Below, piece after piece: positions 63,876-64,000 of a stretch of DNA of 64,000 bases (positions are counted from its first letter, which is position 1; each line of letters opens with the position of its first letter). The stretch is from Bacteroidota bacterium. Its GTDB lineage: Bacteria; Bacteroidota; Bacteroidia; B-17B0; Aurantibacillaceae. The position numbers were made by a program, and so were the translations under genes. The notes below the pieces were generated by a model. It was not told the DNA's origin, searched no databases, and saw only the letters and a list, made by a program, of their open reading frames with translations. The DNA is taken from positions 186,001 through 250,000 of the forward strand of contig JADJSH010000038.1 of assembly GCA_016711805.1 (NCBI GenBank), written 5' to 3'.

Positions 63876-64000
63876 ACGTAAATTTTATTGTTTTTTAGTG
63901 GTCATATGGTTTAGCTAGTTTATTTTCTCTAGATAGCTATCGGGATTTGTCTGTGTTTCGGTAAACATGGCTATTTCATAATTTGATGCAAAAAATAAAA
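63876..64000. other. Non-coding right end
   Basis: No gene is seen. GATAGCTATC (part of a larger palindrome GATAGCTATCGGGAT) lies near 63930. The 15-mer ACATGGCTATTTCAT at 63965-63979 also occurs at 54732-54746 in the array, so an upstream unit of the same type may lie beyond the window. Confidence 0.4.

Overview
The window looks like chromosomal DNA of an AT-rich Bacteroidota bacterium. The signs are at least eight proteins ending in a type IX secretion system (T9SS) sorting domain, Bacteroidota-only families (DUF4286, GEVED, PorT), LytS/LytTR-style regulation, TAnnTTTG-type promoter boxes and no clear Shine-Dalgarno sites. A finer placement cannot be made from the sequence alone. I see one tRNA (Val), no rRNA, no CRISPR array, no phage genes and no complete insertion sequence.

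Layout. 1-2.6 kb: a secreted dockerin/cohesin-like protein, a NUDIX remnant, an outer-membrane protein and tRNA-Val. 2.6-7.4 kb (minus): DUF4956, VTC domain, a repeat protein, a T9SS propeller-like protein, DUF2490 and a lipoprotein. 7.5-14.5 kb (plus): an inorganic-carbon operon (small acidic secreted protein, SulP transporter, beta-carbonic anhydrase, DabA, DabB) in which dabA carries an in-frame TGA. 14.5-21.3 kb (minus): a secreted-protein operon of two tandem arylsulfotransferase-like paralogues, a small T9SS protein and CotH. 21.4-23.1 kb: a LytS/LytTR two-component pair. 23.2-23.7 kb: an rsmA gene with an internal deletion. 23.9-32.8 kb: envelope and transport genes. 33.2-35.5 kb: recQ. 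35.7-43.8 kb: a probable exopolysaccharide synthesis and export locus. 43.8-52.3 kb: UbiA-like protein, TatD, a glycosyltransferase, an acyltransferase, a thioesterase, HemJ and two flavoproteins. 52.3-53.0 kb: a decayed porT. 53.1-63.9 kb (minus): an array of secreted repeat proteins sharing promoters, terminators and C-terminal domains, ending at a stand-alone LytTR protein.

Two regions deserve most attention. The first is the 35.7-43.8 kb locus. It joins a TolC-like protein fused to a TIM-barrel/glycosidase-like domain, an HlyD-like adaptor, a multi-zinc-ribbon (TackOD1-like) protein and a processive GT2 synthase, with a T9SS-exported NodB-type deacetylase facing it. The set of activities parallels the PNAG (Pga) pathway, but with a TolC-type exit. 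The second is the 53-64 kb array. Four of its promoters carry an 11-bp direct repeat with an exact 21-bp period, a fixed 37-38 bp from a TTTG box. That is the geometry of LytTR operators, and a LytTR-only protein sits at the array's edge.

Broken genes are frequent (NUDIX, dabA, rsmA, porT and at least three array genes). Several array breaks are single-base changes in homopolymers, so sequencing or assembly error must be separated from true decay or phase variation.
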